Positions 29,366 to 38,028 of a DNA stretch of 46,402 bases are shown piece after piece; positions within the stretch are counted from its first letter, which is position 1, and the number at the start of each line of letters is the position of its first letter. Both the position numbers and the translations under genes were made by a program. The notes below the pieces were generated by a model. The model ran no database searches and was not told the origin of the DNA. It saw nothing but the letters and a program-made list of their open reading frames with translations. This stretch comes from an uncultured Prevotella sp. (GTDB taxonomy: Bacteria > Bacteroidota > Bacteroidia > Bacteroidales > Bacteroidaceae). Location: the NCBI GenBank assembly GCA_900546575.1, contig URDM01000014.1, positions 1 through 46,402 of the forward strand. Reading direction: 5' to 3'.

Positions 29366-30034
29366 TTGGATTATATCATCATAGTGGCTGGTGGCAAGGG
29401 ATTGCGTATGGGTGGCGATTTGCCCAAGCAGTTTCTGCCCGTTGATGGCCGACCGGTGCTAATGCGCACCATAGAACGTTTCTATCAGTACAACCCACAG
29501 TTGGGCATCATCGTAGTTCTGCCGCATTCGCAGCAGAACTATTGGCGCCAGTTGTGCAGTAAGTATGCATTTGCTGTAGAGCACACCGTAGTAGATGGAG
29601 GCGAAACACGCTTCCATTCATCTAAGAACGGACTCGCTGCCGTGCCCGATGATGCACAAGGTGTTGTAGGTATTCACGACGGCGTGCGTCCCTTTGTATC
29701 GGTAGAGACAATAGCCCGATGCTTTGAGGCTGCTCGTATGCATGGAGCAGCGCTGCCCGTATTGCCCGTCACCGACACTCTGCGTTTTGTTGATGATGAA
29801 GGAGGACACAATGTGCAGCGCAACAACTACCGCACGGTGCAGACCCCGCAGACATTCGACATACAGCAGATAAAGCGCGCATTCAATACCGAATACAGCG
29901 ACAACTTCACCGACGACGCATCAGTGGCTGAAGCTGCCGGCATGAAGATAACAATGGTAGACGGCAATCGTGAGAACATAAAGCTCACAACGCCTTACGA
30001 CTTATTGTTTGCAGAGTTTCTCTGCAAACAATAA
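29366..30034 (+). CDS. ispD: 2-C-methyl-D-erythritol 4-phosphate cytidylyltransferase
   Basis: A 222-residue single-domain IspD, the third enzyme of the non-mevalonate isoprenoid pathway, which makes CDP-methylerythritol from CTP. Motifs: VAGGKGLRMGGDLPKQFLP (nucleotide loop), GGETRFHSSKNGL, HDGVRPFVS, TVQTPQTFD and TDDASVAEAAG. The start is unusual: an in-frame TAA at 29354 leaves TTG at 29366 as the only sensible start. A 15-bp perfect inverted repeat covers its last codons and stop (30001-30035). A second cytidylyltransferase of the same superfamily lies 1.6 kb upstream, and this one, without the reductase, is the likely housekeeping copy. Confidence 0.93.
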   Translation: MDYIIIVAGGKGLRMGGDLPKQFLPVDGRPVLMRTIERFYQYNPQLGIIVVLPHSQQNYWRQLCSKYAFAVEHTVVDGGETRFHSSKNGLAAVPDDAQGVVGIHDGVRPFVSVETIARCFEAARMHGAALPVLPVTDTLRFVDDEGGHNVQRNNYRTVQTPQTFDIQQIKRAFNTEYSDNFTDDASVAEAAGMKITMVDGNRENIKLTTPYDLLFAEFLCKQ

Positions 30035-30035
30035 G
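30001..30035 (+). terminator. 15-bp hairpin over the ispD stop codon
   Basis: CTTATTGTTTGCAGA (30001-30015) pairs perfectly with its partner at 30021-30035 across a 5-base loop. The 3' arm contains the stop codon. It is followed by a T-rich but interrupted tract (tcgagttttgaatttt), so termination is possible but unproved. Confidence 0.55.
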
Positions 30036-30040
30036 TCGAG

Positions 30041-30300
30041 TTTTGAATTTTGAGTTTTGAGTTTTGAATTGGTCGGCTACGCCGATTTGGAATTTTGAGT
30101 TTTGAATTTTGAATGTTGAATTAGTCGGCTACGCCGATTAGGAATTGTTCAATTTTGAATTGCTCAACTCAAAATTCATCAATTCACAATCGCAGGCGTA
30201 AGCCGAGAATAATTCCTAACTCCAAACTCAAAATTCAAAACTCTTCAACTGGCGTAAGCCGAGAATAATTCATAATTCAAAATTCCTAATTCAAAATTCG
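30041..30300. repeat. TTTTGAR 7-nt array with inverted half, copy 1
   Basis: Units TTTTGAA/TTTTGAG run at 30041-30068 and 30093-30120 at an exact 7-base period. They are separated by palindromic pieces around CGGCTACGCCG. From about 30165 the same sequences return in reverse complement (CTCAAAATTC), with GGCGTAAGCC palindromes. A 35-base stretch at 30181-30215 is the exact reverse complement of 35706-35740. No gene is visible between ispD and recG. Confidence 0.85.
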
Positions 30301-30308
30301 CATCAGCG

Positions 30309-32405
30309 ATGGACATACTCTCACAAGACATAATGTATTTGCCCGGTGTAGGGCCGCAGCGCAAGGAGCTGTTGAAGAAGGAACTCGAGGTGAGCACCTG
30401 GGGTGGCTTGTTGGAGTATTATCCTTACAAATATGTCGACCGCAGTCGTATATATGCCATCAGCGAGTTGACGAGCGACATGCCCTTCGTGCAAATAAAG
30501 GGACGCATACTGTCGTTTGAGGAGTTTGAGATGGGACCGCGCAAGAAGCGTGTCGTGGCACACTTCACCGACGACCACGGCGTTATGGACCTCGTATGGT
30601 TCTCAGGCACGCAATACGTATACAAGAATTATAAGGTGGGAGTGGAGTATATAGTCTTCGGACGACCCTCGGTATTTGGCGGACGCTATCAGATAGCACA
30701 TCCCGATATCGACCTTGCTAAAGAGTTGCAGCTCTCAGAGATGGGCATGCAGCCATACTATATCACCACAGAACGTATGAAGAAGGCGGGCATGTCGTCG
30801 CGCAATATAGAGCGTCTGGTCAAGACGATGCTGCATAAGATAGCCACGCCATTGCCCGAGACGCTGCCACCCTTTATAGTGGAGCGACTGCATCTTATGT
30901 CGCGTGATGAGGCCATGCGTTGCGTTCACTATCCGCACAACGCTATGGACATGCAGAAAGCGCGCGAACGACTCAAGTTTGAAGAGCTGTTCTACGTTCA
31001 GCTCAACATTCTGCGCTACGCCAGCGACCATCGTCGCAAATACCGTGGCTACGTATTGAACAAAGTAGGGCAGGAGTTCAACGACTTTTATGCCAACAAC
31101 CTCAAGTTCGAACTCACCGGTGCACAGAAACGTGTGATGCACGAGATACGCGACGATATGCGTTCGGGACGCCAGATGAACCGTCTGCTGCAAGGCGACG
31201 TAGGTTCGGGCAAGACGCTTGTGGCGCTTATGACCATGCTCATAGCTCTGGGCAATGGCTATCAGGCGTGTATCATGGCGCCTACCGAGATATTGGCAGA
31301 ACAGCATCTTGCCACCATACGCGAGTTTCTTGACGGTATGGACATACGCACCGAACTGCTCACGGGAATGGTTAAGGGCAAGCAGCGCACCAAAATACTT
31401 GACGGACTCATATCGGGCGACGTGCGCATACTCGTCGGGACACACGCCATACTCGAAGACCCCGTGCGCTTTCAGCGTCTTGGCGTTGCTGTCATAGACG
31501 AGCAGCACCGTTTCGGCGTAGCCCAGCGGGCACGCTTATGGGCTAAGAGTGAGAATCCGCCACACATTCTTGTTATGACCGCCACGCCTATTCCGCGCAC
31601 CCTCGCCATGACAATATACGGCGACCTCGATGTGAGCGTTATCGACGAGTTGCCGCCTGGACGCAAGCCGGTGCAGACCATACACAAGTTTGACAACCAG
31701 ATGATGTCGCTCTACAACGGCATACGTCAGCAGATACGTCTCGGACGACAGGTATATATCGTCTATCCGCTCATCACCGAGAGCGAGAAGAGCGACCTCA
31801 AGAATCTGGAAGAAGGCTATGCTGCTCTGTGTGATATCTTTCCTGAGTTCAGTATAAGTAAGGTGCATGGCAGAATGAAGTCGAAGGAGAAGGATGCCGA
31901 GATGCAGAAGTTTGTGAGTGGCGAGACACAGATACTCGTTGCAACCACCGTTATCGAGGTGGGCGTTAATGTGCCTAACGCTTCGGTGATGGTGATACTC
32001 GACTCTCAACGCTTCGGACTTTCGCAGCTACATCAGTTGCGCGGACGTGTTGGACGTGGTGCCGACCAGAGCTATTGCATACTTGTCACCACATACAAGC
32101 TGTCGGATGTTACGCGCAAGCGCATCGACATAATGTGTCAGACCAACGACGGGTTCCGTATAGCCGAGGCCGACCTCAAACTGCGCGGCCCCGGCGATCT
32201 TGAGGGAACGCAGCAGAGTGGCATAGCGTTCGACCTTAAGATAGCCGACATAGCACGCGACGGCCAACTCGTTGCATTGGCTCGTCAGGAGGCTCAGCGC
32301 ATAATTGATGCCGACCCCACCTGCACGTCATCACAATATGCAATGCTGTGGAACCGACTGCGCCAATTGCGTGACACCAACGTCAATTGGGCAGCTATAT
32401 CATAG
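30309..32405 (+). CDS. recG: ATP-dependent DNA helicase RecG
   Basis: A 698-residue superfamily 2 helicase that remodels stalled forks and branched DNA. The N-terminal wedge/OB domain (about 60-200) precedes the motor: Walker A GDVGSGKT at 296-303, DEQH at 397-400 followed by RFGVAQRARL, TATPIPRTLAMT, VIEVGVNVPNA and the arginine-finger motif QLRGRVGRG. The C-terminal ADLKLRGPGDLEGTQQSG is the RecG wedge-linked segment. Length is normal. It follows ispD with 274 bases of repeats between, so it may have its own promoter, although none was recognised. Confidence 0.97.
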   Translation: MDILSQDIMYLPGVGPQRKELLKKELEVSTWGGLLEYYPYKYVDRSRIYAISELTSDMPFVQIKGRILSFEEFEMGPRKKRVVAHFTDDHGVMDLVWFSGTQYVYKNYKVGVEYIVFGRPSVFGGRYQIAHPDIDLAKELQLSEMGMQPYYITTERMKKAGMSSRNIERLVKTMLHKIATPLPETLPPFIVERLHLMSRDEAMRCVHYPHNAMDMQKARERLKFEELFYVQLNILRYASDHRRKYRGYVLNKVGQEFNDFYANNLKFELTGAQKRVMHEIRDDMRSGRQMNRLLQGDVGSGKTLVALMTMLIALGNGYQACIMAPTEILAEQHLATIREFLDGMDIRTELLTGMVKGKQRTKILDGLISGDVRILVGTHAILEDPVRFQRLGVAVIDEQHRFGVAQRARLWAKSENPPHILVMTATPIPRTLAMTIYGDLDVSVIDELPPGRKPVQTIHKFDNQMMSLYNGIRQQIRLGRQVYIVYPLITESEKSDLKNLEEGYAALCDIFPEFSISKVHGRMKSKEKDAEMQKFVSGETQILVATTVIEVGVNVPNASVMVILDSQRFGLSQLHQLRGRVGRGADQSYCILVTTYKLSDVTRKRIDIMCQTNDGFRIAEADLKLRGPGDLEGTQQSGIAFDLKIADIARDGQLVALARQEAQRIIDADPTCTSSQYAMLWNRLRQLRDTNVNWAAIS

Positions 32406-32446
32406 ACAATACATGTTTTATCATTAACATAATCAACATTACGCTT

Positions 32447-33469
32447 ATGACGCTACAACCATACAAGACCGACGTCGCCGTACTCATTCTGTTCTTCAAT
32501 CGTCCTGACCATCTCAAGAAGGTGTTTGACGAAGTGCGCAAGGCGCGACCCTCACGACTGTTCCTCTATCAGGACGGACCACGTGGCGAGCGCGATATGC
32601 CCGGCATTGAAGGATGCCGACGTGTGGTTGAGAATATCGACTGGCAGTGTGAGGTGCATCGCAAATATCAGGAGCGCAACTATGGATGTGATCCTTCTGA
32701 ATATATATCGCAGAAGTGGGCGTTCTCTATAGTCGACAAATGCATCGTGCTTGAAGACGATGACGTGCCGTCGCAGTCGTTCTTCCCGTTCTGCAAGCAG
32801 ATGCTCGACCGTTACGAACACGATAATCGTGTGTGGATGGTGGCAGGATTCAATCCTGAAGAGAAGATAGACAGCCCCTACGACTATATGTTCACCTCGG
32901 TGTTCTCTATATGGGGATGGGCATCATGGCGACGCGTCATCGACACATGGGACGAGACCTACGCCTTCCTCGACGACCCCGATGCAATGCAACAGCTTGA
33001 GGGCGTTATGCATCAGCGTCGCTATTGTCTCGATACGCTGCACGCATGTTACGACCATCGTGCGTCGGGTAAGGCATACTACGAGACCATATTCTGGGCA
33101 TCGATGGTTCTAAATTCAGGTCTCGCCATAATGCCAACGCACAATATGATAAACAATCTCGGTGCTACTGACGGGTCGACCCACTACACCGGTTCGCTGC
33201 AGACCATGCCTCGCCGTTTGCGCCGACTGTTCACCATGCAGCGTTTCGACATCGACGCAGCCAACATACGCCATCCGCGCTACGTGGTTGAAGATGTGGC
33301 GTTCAAGAATAAGGTATATCGTACATACGCCTACGGACATCCGTGGATTAAGGCAGGACGTTCATTGGAGGAGTTGTGGCTCAATCTGCGCTACGGCAAC
33401 TTCGGACACATACGCCGATCTGTTACTAACCGACTGCGTAAGATATTCGGAAAGGCAAAGCATTGGTGA
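32447..33469 (+). CDS. GT-A fold glycosyltransferase (HlpA-like)
   Basis: A 340-residue protein with a GT-A nucleotide-sugar transferase look: VAVLILFFNRPDHLKKVFDEV at the start, FLYQDGP, and the metal-binding LEDDDVPS (Asp104-106). WGWASWRRVID further on is typical of the so-called hemolysin HlpA-like glycosyltransferases. The ATG at 32447 is chosen over 32387, which would overlap recG and add 20 hydrophobic residues unlike the family. Substrate unknown. It is 41 bases after recG and 29 before DUF3822, so it may be co-transcribed with both. Confidence 0.8.
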   Translation: MTLQPYKTDVAVLILFFNRPDHLKKVFDEVRKARPSRLFLYQDGPRGERDMPGIEGCRRVVENIDWQCEVHRKYQERNYGCDPSEYISQKWAFSIVDKCIVLEDDDVPSQSFFPFCKQMLDRYEHDNRVWMVAGFNPEEKIDSPYDYMFTSVFSIWGWASWRRVIDTWDETYAFLDDPDAMQQLEGVMHQRRYCLDTLHACYDHRASGKAYYETIFWASMVLNSGLAIMPTHNMINNLGATDGSTHYTGSLQTMPRRLRRLFTMQRFDIDAANIRHPRYVVEDVAFKNKVYRTYAYGHPWIKAGRSLEELWLNLRYGNFGHIRRSVTNRLRKIFGKAKHW

Positions 33470-33498
33470 TAAAATACTGATAACAGAGAATTACTCTT

Positions 33499-34275
33499 AT
33501 GAAACTGACAATACGCATAACACGCACTACGATAACGTTCACAGCCCCCAATACTGTCATTGAGGGTCAGACCGACTACGAGCAGTACAACATGAAGACG
33601 GGCATTGCAGTGGCTGCTAATTTACGCCAGGCATTGACCGAATGTCGTCTGCCGCAGGCAAAGCGCCCTTCTCATCTCACTCCACTTTCGGGCGGAGCCA
33701 ATACGGATACGGCTCAATCGGCTGTGCCGCAGGCTGAGTCGCTCTACGATGACGTGCTGGTAGTAATCGACACACCGCTGCTGCTCATTCCCCAAGAGGA
33801 ATTCGACGAGCAGAATGTGGCTTTGCTTTATGCCCACACCAATTCAAACATGCGTCAGGATGAGGTGCTGACATATCCCATTGCGCAACTCGGTGTAGTG
33901 GCAGCCTATGCTGTCAACCGTGACTTGCGGTTTGTATTGAGCGAAACATTCCGTGGAGTGCAGTACATGCCGTTGCTTGCCCCCGTACTTGTGCAGTTCA
34001 GTCAGCAGTCATGGGGAGGCTTTCAGGAGAAACAGTTCTGCTATTTCCACGACAAGCGCATTGACATCTGTGCTTTCCGAAAGGGTAGGGTGCGTTTCTG
34101 CAATTCGTTCGACGCAACGCTTGCTCCCGATGCAGCCTACTATATATTGAATGTATGGCAGACGCTCGCAATGAAACGCACCGACATCTTATGTCTGTCG
34201 GGCAATATTGCCGGACTTGAACAGCTGGTGAAGGAATTGGGACGCTTTATCAAGAACATAAAGCATGTCCATTAA
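33499..34275 (+). CDS. DUF3822 family protein
   Basis: A 258-residue protein of the DUF3822 family, known almost only from Bacteroidetes, where it lies just before rsmD. No signal peptide or membrane segment. Visible features are VLVVIDTPLLLIPQEEFDEQNVALLY, the motif FHDKRIDICAFRKGRVRFCNSF and a C-terminal LCLSGNIAGLEQLVKEL; the pattern suggests an ASKHA (actin-like) fold, which is a guess. The 15-base gap to rsmD suggests translational linkage and perhaps a role in ribosome assembly. Confidence 0.75.
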   Translation: MKLTIRITRTTITFTAPNTVIEGQTDYEQYNMKTGIAVAANLRQALTECRLPQAKRPSHLTPLSGGANTDTAQSAVPQAESLYDDVLVVIDTPLLLIPQEEFDEQNVALLYAHTNSNMRQDEVLTYPIAQLGVVAAYAVNRDLRFVLSETFRGVQYMPLLAPVLVQFSQQSWGGFQEKQFCYFHDKRIDICAFRKGRVRFCNSFDATLAPDAAYYILNVWQTLAMKRTDILCLSGNIAGLEQLVKELGRFIKNIKHVH

Positions 34276-34290
34276 AATTTAAACAAGACT

Positions 34291-34839
34291 ATGAGAATAA
34301 TAACAGGTATATACAAGGGACGTCATTTCGACATTCCACGTTCGTTTAAGGCGCGTCCCACAACCGACTTCGCAAAGGAGAATATCTTTAACGTAATAAA
34401 TGGTTATGTCGACATGGAGGGTGCCACCGCTCTCGACCTATTTGCAGGTACGGGCAGCATTTCGCTCGAACTGTTGTCGCGTGGTTGTGCTCCCGTAGTG
34501 AGCGTTGAGATGGACCGCGACCATGCTTCATTCATCCGTGAATGTATGAAGAAGCTTGATACCAACGACAATATTCTGATACGTGGTGACGTGTTCAGAT
34601 TCATAAAGACGTGCAAGCAGCAGTTCGACCTGATATTTGCCGACCCTCCTTATGCCCTGCCCGAACTGCCTACCATTCCGCGCTTGATTCTTGAAAAGGG
34701 AATGTTGAAACCCGGTGGACTGCTTGTATTCGAGCATGGCAAGAAGAACGACTTCTCCGACATTCCAGGCTTTATTGAGCACAGAGCTTATGGCAGCGTA
34801 AACTTCTCGCTGTTCAGAGTTGAGGCTTCAGAGGAATAA
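34291..34839 (+). CDS. rsmD: 16S rRNA (guanine(966)-N2)-methyltransferase
   Basis: A 182-residue SAM-dependent methyltransferase that modifies G966 (E. coli numbering) of 16S rRNA in the assembled small subunit. The SAM loop DLFAGTG is at residues 49-55 and the catalytic DPPY at 118-121. The N-terminus MRIITGIYKGR and RPTTDFAKENIFN are standard RsmD. Length is normal. A long terminator hairpin begins 10 bases after the stop. Confidence 0.95.
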   Translation: MRIITGIYKGRHFDIPRSFKARPTTDFAKENIFNVINGYVDMEGATALDLFAGTGSISLELLSRGCAPVVSVEMDRDHASFIRECMKKLDTNDNILIRGDVFRFIKTCKQQFDLIFADPPYALPELPTIPRLILEKGMLKPGGLLVFEHGKKNDFSDIPGFIEHRAYGSVNFSLFRVEASEE

Positions 34840-34848
34840 AAAATAGTT

Positions 34849-34915
34849 CATCCTGCATTCCAAGTGAAACAAACTCAAATCCGAGTTTTTCGTCACGTGG
34901 AATGCAGGATGTTTT
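34849..34915 (+). terminator. Long terminator hairpin after rsmD
   Basis: 14-bp perfect stem (34849-34862 with 34898-34911) with inner pairs GTGA/TCAC and AAACTC/GAGTTT, followed by TTTTATT. A T-rich tract is also present on the other strand, so it may serve the chrA genes as well. Confidence 0.85.
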
Positions 34916-34952
34916 ATTATGAAACAATCCTCAGAAATACAATATGTATTCA

Positions 34953-35022
34953 ATGGCAAAGTAATATATATTAAATGGCAAAGTAATATATATTAAATGG
35001 CAAACGAATATATATTACTTTG
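34953..35022. repeat. 22-nt AT-rich tandem repeat, three units
   Basis: ATGGCAAAGTAATATATATT plus AA repeats at 34953-34974 and 34975-34996, with a diverged third unit at 34997-35018. The end of the third (ATATATTACTTTG) is the reverse complement of part of the first two, so the tract can fold. Confidence 0.8.
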
Positions 35023-35055
35023 TCAAGTAGTATTATATTACTTTTCCCTGATGAA

Positions 35056-35628
35056 TTAGAATATCACGAGTCCCAATAGTCCGCATACAAGCATTACGAG
35101 TATGGGGTTGCTCTTGCGGAACTTGGTGAAGTAGAATGTAGCGGCAAATAGTGCTATGCTTATGGCAAAGCTTACGGCATTGTCGGTTGGCGATCCGAAG
35201 TTCTCTTTGTTCATAAGCAGCACGGCAGCCGCAGCTATCAGTCCTACGATTGTAGGGCGTAAGCCTGCGAAGATGTCCTTTACAATCTTCGAGTCCTTGT
35301 GATTGATGAGATAGCGTGATATAAGTATCATTATTACAAACGGCAACCATATTATGCTCAGCGACGCTATCACTGAGCCTACAGCTGCCAACCATTGAGG
35401 ATAACCTTGATTCAGAACTGCCACATATCCTGCGTATGTAGCCGCATTGATACCGATAGGACCCGGTGTCGACTGACTTATAGCCACGATGTCGGTAAAC
35501 TCGGCGTTGCTGAGCCAAGCGTTCTTCACCACCACCTCGTTGTGTATAAGCGACAGCATGGCATAACCGCCGCCGAAATTGAATGTTCCTATCTTGGTGA
35601 AGACTATAAAGAGTTTCAGAAAAATCAT
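35056..35628 (-). CDS. chrA: CHR-family (chromate transporter-like) half protein
   Basis: A 190-residue membrane protein with one CHR domain. The conserved start LKLFIVFTKIGTFNFGGGYAM, then AISQSTPGPIGINAATYAGY, are typical of the short-chain CHR proteins that work as pairs. About five or six hydrophobic segments. The family is named for chromate efflux, but the natural substrate of paired short forms is often unknown. It follows another CHR gene on the same strand, separated by a 203-base repeat. The symbol is a family name only. Confidence 0.85.
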   Translation of the reverse strand: MIFLKLFIVFTKIGTFNFGGGYAMLSLIHNEVVVKNAWLSNAEFTDIVAISQSTPGPIGINAATYAGYVAVLNQGYPQWLAAVGSVIASLSIIWLPFVIMILISRYLINHKDSKIVKDIFAGLRPTIVGLIAAAAVLLMNKENFGSPTDNAVSFAISIALFAATFYFTKFRKSNPILVMLVCGLLGLVIF

Positions 35629-35629
35629 A

Positions 35630-35828
35630 TTTTGAGTTTTGAGTTTTGATTTTTGAGTTTTGAATTGTTGCCTGCGGCAATTTTGAATTTTGAATTTTGA
35701 GTTTTGAATTATTCTCGGCTTACGCCTGCGATTGTGAATTGTTGAATTTTGAGTTTTGAGTTGAATAATTCAACATTGAATAATTCCTAATCGGCGTAGC
35801 CGACCAATTCAAAATTCAAAACTCAAAA
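35630..35828. repeat. TTTTGAR 7-nt array with inverted half, copy 2
   Basis: TTTTGAG/TTTTGAA units at an exact 7-base period (35630-35664 and 35681-35708), separated by TTGCCTGCGGCAA. These are followed by GGCTTACGCC-type palindromes and reverse-complement units to about 35828. Several parts are the reverse complement of the block at 30041-30300, including an exact 35-base match. It separates the two CHR genes. Confidence 0.85.
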
Positions 35829-35831
35829 TTC

Positions 35832-36365
35832 CTAATTCCACTTCGTGCAACGTCCAAGAAGCCACCCTGCCACACCAGCTATAATAATAAGGTATATAGG
35901 TGAGACATTTGCTAAGGCTATGAGCAGACAACACACTATCGGAATCCATACGGTGCGCCATGTTATGCCAGCCGTCTTAGCCATCTTGAAGCACGGTGCT
36001 GCAATCAGAGCCACCACAGCAGGGCGCACACCGCGGAAGAACTTCTCCACCCATGGATTGTCCTTTATGTTGTGGAAGAACATGGCTATAATCATAATGG
36101 CGATGATAGATGGTAGGGCTATGCCAACGGCGCCCACGATTCCGCCCCAGACACCACGTAGTTTATAGCCTATATGGCTTGCCATATCAACGGCGAAGAT
36201 GCCAGGTGTGGTCTGTGCCACCACCATAATGTCCATAAACTCCTGACGGTCCATCCATTGGTTTTTGTCTACAAACTCGCGTTCCATAATCGGAATCATG
36301 GCATAACCGCCACCGAGGGTGAACGCTCCAATCTTGTTGCATGTCATGAAAAATTTCAACAGCAT
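35832..36365 (-). CDS. chrA: CHR-family (chromate transporter-like) half protein
   Basis: A 177-residue membrane protein, partner of the gene at 35056. The same motifs appear in the first third: FMTCNKIGAFTLGGGYAMIPIM and VVAQTTPGIFAVDMASHIGY. Short CHR proteins are usually encoded as a pair of half-transporters that form a heterodimer with opposite membrane orientation. The upstream M23 gene ends with its own terminator (36407-36451), so this pair probably has its own promoter between that and 36365; none is recognisable. Confidence 0.85.
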   Translation of the reverse strand: MLLKFFMTCNKIGAFTLGGGYAMIPIMEREFVDKNQWMDRQEFMDIMVVAQTTPGIFAVDMASHIGYKLRGVWGGIVGAVGIALPSIIAIMIIAMFFHNIKDNPWVEKFFRGVRPAVVALIAAPCFKMAKTAGITWRTVWIPIVCCLLIALANVSPIYLIIIAGVAGWLLGRCTKWN

Positions 36366-36406
36366 AGTGAATGAGTGTTATCCGTTTGTTTATTGAAGAT
36401 GTTTAT

Positions 36407-36451
36407 ATAAAAAACTGCGCCAGAACGAAACATCACTGTTTCATCTGGCGC
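36407..36451 (-). terminator. Terminator of the M23 peptidase gene
   Basis: GCGCCAGA (36417-36424) pairs with TCTGGCGC (36444-36451), and GAAACA with TGTTTC inside, around a TCAC loop. On the minus strand the stem is followed after a short AG by TTTTTT (36414-36409). Confidence 0.85.
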
Positions 36452-36492
36452 GCTCGATCTAATATAATAAAATTGGTAATATTCCGGTTTGA

Positions 36493-37440
36493 TTATGAGT
36501 AGCGCAGGATCTGGCCTGGACGCAACTTCATCTTCTTTGTTATGTGGTTGAGCTTGCAAATCTGTGCGATAGTAACGCCACGCTTGCGTGAGATGCTCTC
36601 CAGTGTCTCGCCCTTAACCACCTTGTGATACTGTATCTGGTCGTCCAGACCTGAAGTAGTGCGGTTGTTGGTAGCGTAGTCGTTCGCTGAGTTGTTGTTT
36701 GCAAGTGTCGAGCCATCCTGCTTGCCACGCAGACGAGTGGCGTTAGCCGACTCGTTGTCGTATGTAGAACGGTTGAAAGCATAATAGTCGCCCGTTACGT
36801 CCTGCTCGCGGAAGTCGAACATCAATGCCGGGTTAAGAGCAACTCCACACAGACGAGTCTCGAAGTGCAAGTGCGAACCGGTGCTTCGTCCGGTATTGCC
36901 GCCAAGTCCGATAACCTCGCCAGCTCTGACAGTCTGGTTCTCCTCTACGAGTTGCTTTGAGAGGTGACCGTATATGGTCTCCAGTCCGTTGTTATGTCGT
37001 ATCACGATGTACTTGCCGTATCCGCCACCCTCGTAGCGTACAATGCGTACCTTGCCTGAGAATGCAGCGCGAATAGTGTCGCCGATATACACTTTTATAT
37101 CGAGGCCTTTGTGCTGGCGTCCCCATCGCGAACCGAAATTACTTGTTATGACGCGGCTTGTGGTGGGCATGCAGAAGTGGCGCAGGTCGATGTTGAAGTG
37201 CTCTGGCAACTCAGTTGCGCGGTGAGCGTATTTGTTGTCCCAGTTGGCATACAGTTCAGATGCTGGCGATTCGGCTTCTTCCTTGATTGTGATGTTGCGC
37301 AGCATGATGGTGTCTACAGCAGCCATCTTGCGGTCAACGGGAGCCTGTCGTGCGATAAGGTCTTGTGCGCTGGCATGGTTAGGAGCCACTGCCAGGAATA
37401 ATGATATTGCTAATGTCTTAATTGTTTTCTTTAAATTCAT
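36493..37440 (-). CDS. Periplasmic M23 metallopeptidase with LysM domain
   Basis: A 315-residue exported protein with signal peptide 1-25. The M23 (lysostaphin/LytM) domain spans about residues 95-215, with zinc ligands His110 and Asp114 (HKGLD) and His192 in HLHFE, plus His159 and His190. It should therefore be an active peptidoglycan endopeptidase. A LysM peptidoglycan-binding domain lies at about 270-314 (VVKGETLESISRKRGVTIAQIC). The Asn/Thr-rich linker between them is low-complexity. It probably works in cell wall growth or separation. The minus-strand box TACCTTTG at 37579-37572 suggests a leader of about 125 bases. Confidence 0.93.
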   Translation of the reverse strand: MNLKKTIKTLAISLFLAVAPNHASAQDLIARQAPVDRKMAAVDTIMLRNITIKEEAESPASELYANWDNKYAHRATELPEHFNIDLRHFCMPTTSRVITSNFGSRWGRQHKGLDIKVYIGDTIRAAFSGKVRIVRYEGGGYGKYIVIRHNNGLETIYGHLSKQLVEENQTVRAGEVIGLGGNTGRSTGSHLHFETRLCGVALNPALMFDFREQDVTGDYYAFNRSTYDNESANATRLRGKQDGSTLANNNSANDYATNNRTTSGLDDQIQYHKVVKGETLESISRKRGVTIAQICKLNHITKKMKLRPGQILRYS

Positions 37441-37571
37441 TGTTTTAAGGATGCATTTAAGATTAGAATGAGTATATCATTCTTTCAAAAGGTGATCGTC
37501 GAACTAACAATAGTGTTCAACCTTCGGTTTGTAATTTGCAATGCAGATGTTGCATTTTTGTAATTCCGATG

Positions 37572-37579
37572 CAAAGGTA
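37572..37579 (-). promoter_or_regulatory. -7 box of the M23 peptidase gene
   Basis: TACCTTTG on the minus strand matches TAnnTTTG. No clear -33 box lies upstream. The rest of 37441-37710 holds nothing else recognisable. Confidence 0.45.
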
Positions 37580-37712
37580 CTAAAAATATTGCATAATATT
37601 ACATCGCCCTTGCAATGTTAACAGTTTTTGTAACAAGTTTAACAATTTGGTTCCAGATATTTACGTTTGATAATAGCTGATAAGGTCATACGCAATAGAT
37701 TGTGATATTATT

Positions 37713-37775
37713 TTAGTCACGAATTACCATGAATTGTCCGTGAATTATCCCCACGGATTCCACTCGCTCTACATT
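37713..37775. repeat. Left direct repeat beside the toxin-antitoxin pair
   Basis: TTAGTCACGAATTACCATGA and CCACTCGCTCTACATTC lie here with about 20 bases between them. The same two pieces recur, without the middle, at 38631-38670 on the other side of the toxin-antitoxin genes. Confidence 0.8.
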
Positions 37776-37907
37776 CGTGCAGATACCAAATTGACAAGTT
37801 GGTGAAAAAGTACAAAGGTGACTGGCATGTAAAAGATTTTTGAGGCGAATGGCATTGAGGTGTATATGTGATTGGTTACCAAATAATGTTAATTGGCTAC
37901 TATTCCG

Positions 37908-37939
37908 ATTGTTGTTTCAATAAAAAAAGAGTATCTTTG
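37908..37939 (+). promoter_or_regulatory. Promoter of the toxin-antitoxin operon
   Basis: TATCTTTG (37932-37939) with ATTG exactly 20 bases upstream (37908-37911). The transcript would start near 37946 and pass through an imperfect palindrome at 37961-37983 (GCAATTGAAGT / ACTTCATTGC), which could be the operator at which antitoxin represses. Confidence 0.6.
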
Positions 37940-38028
37940 CAGAAGAAAGGCTGCACCTCGGCAATTGAAGTGAACTTCATTGCTCTCGGTTTGCACTTTC
38001 TTTGCATCGTAAACAAATATATAGAATT

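Noticed and set aside
34849..34915. Riboswitch
   Set aside because: The long hairpin ends in a T-run right after rsmD and precedes no same-strand gene, so a terminator explains it.
35056..36365. Chromate resistance island
   Set aside because: Only the two half CHR proteins are present, with no regulator, reductase or mobile genes. Family membership alone does not show the substrate.
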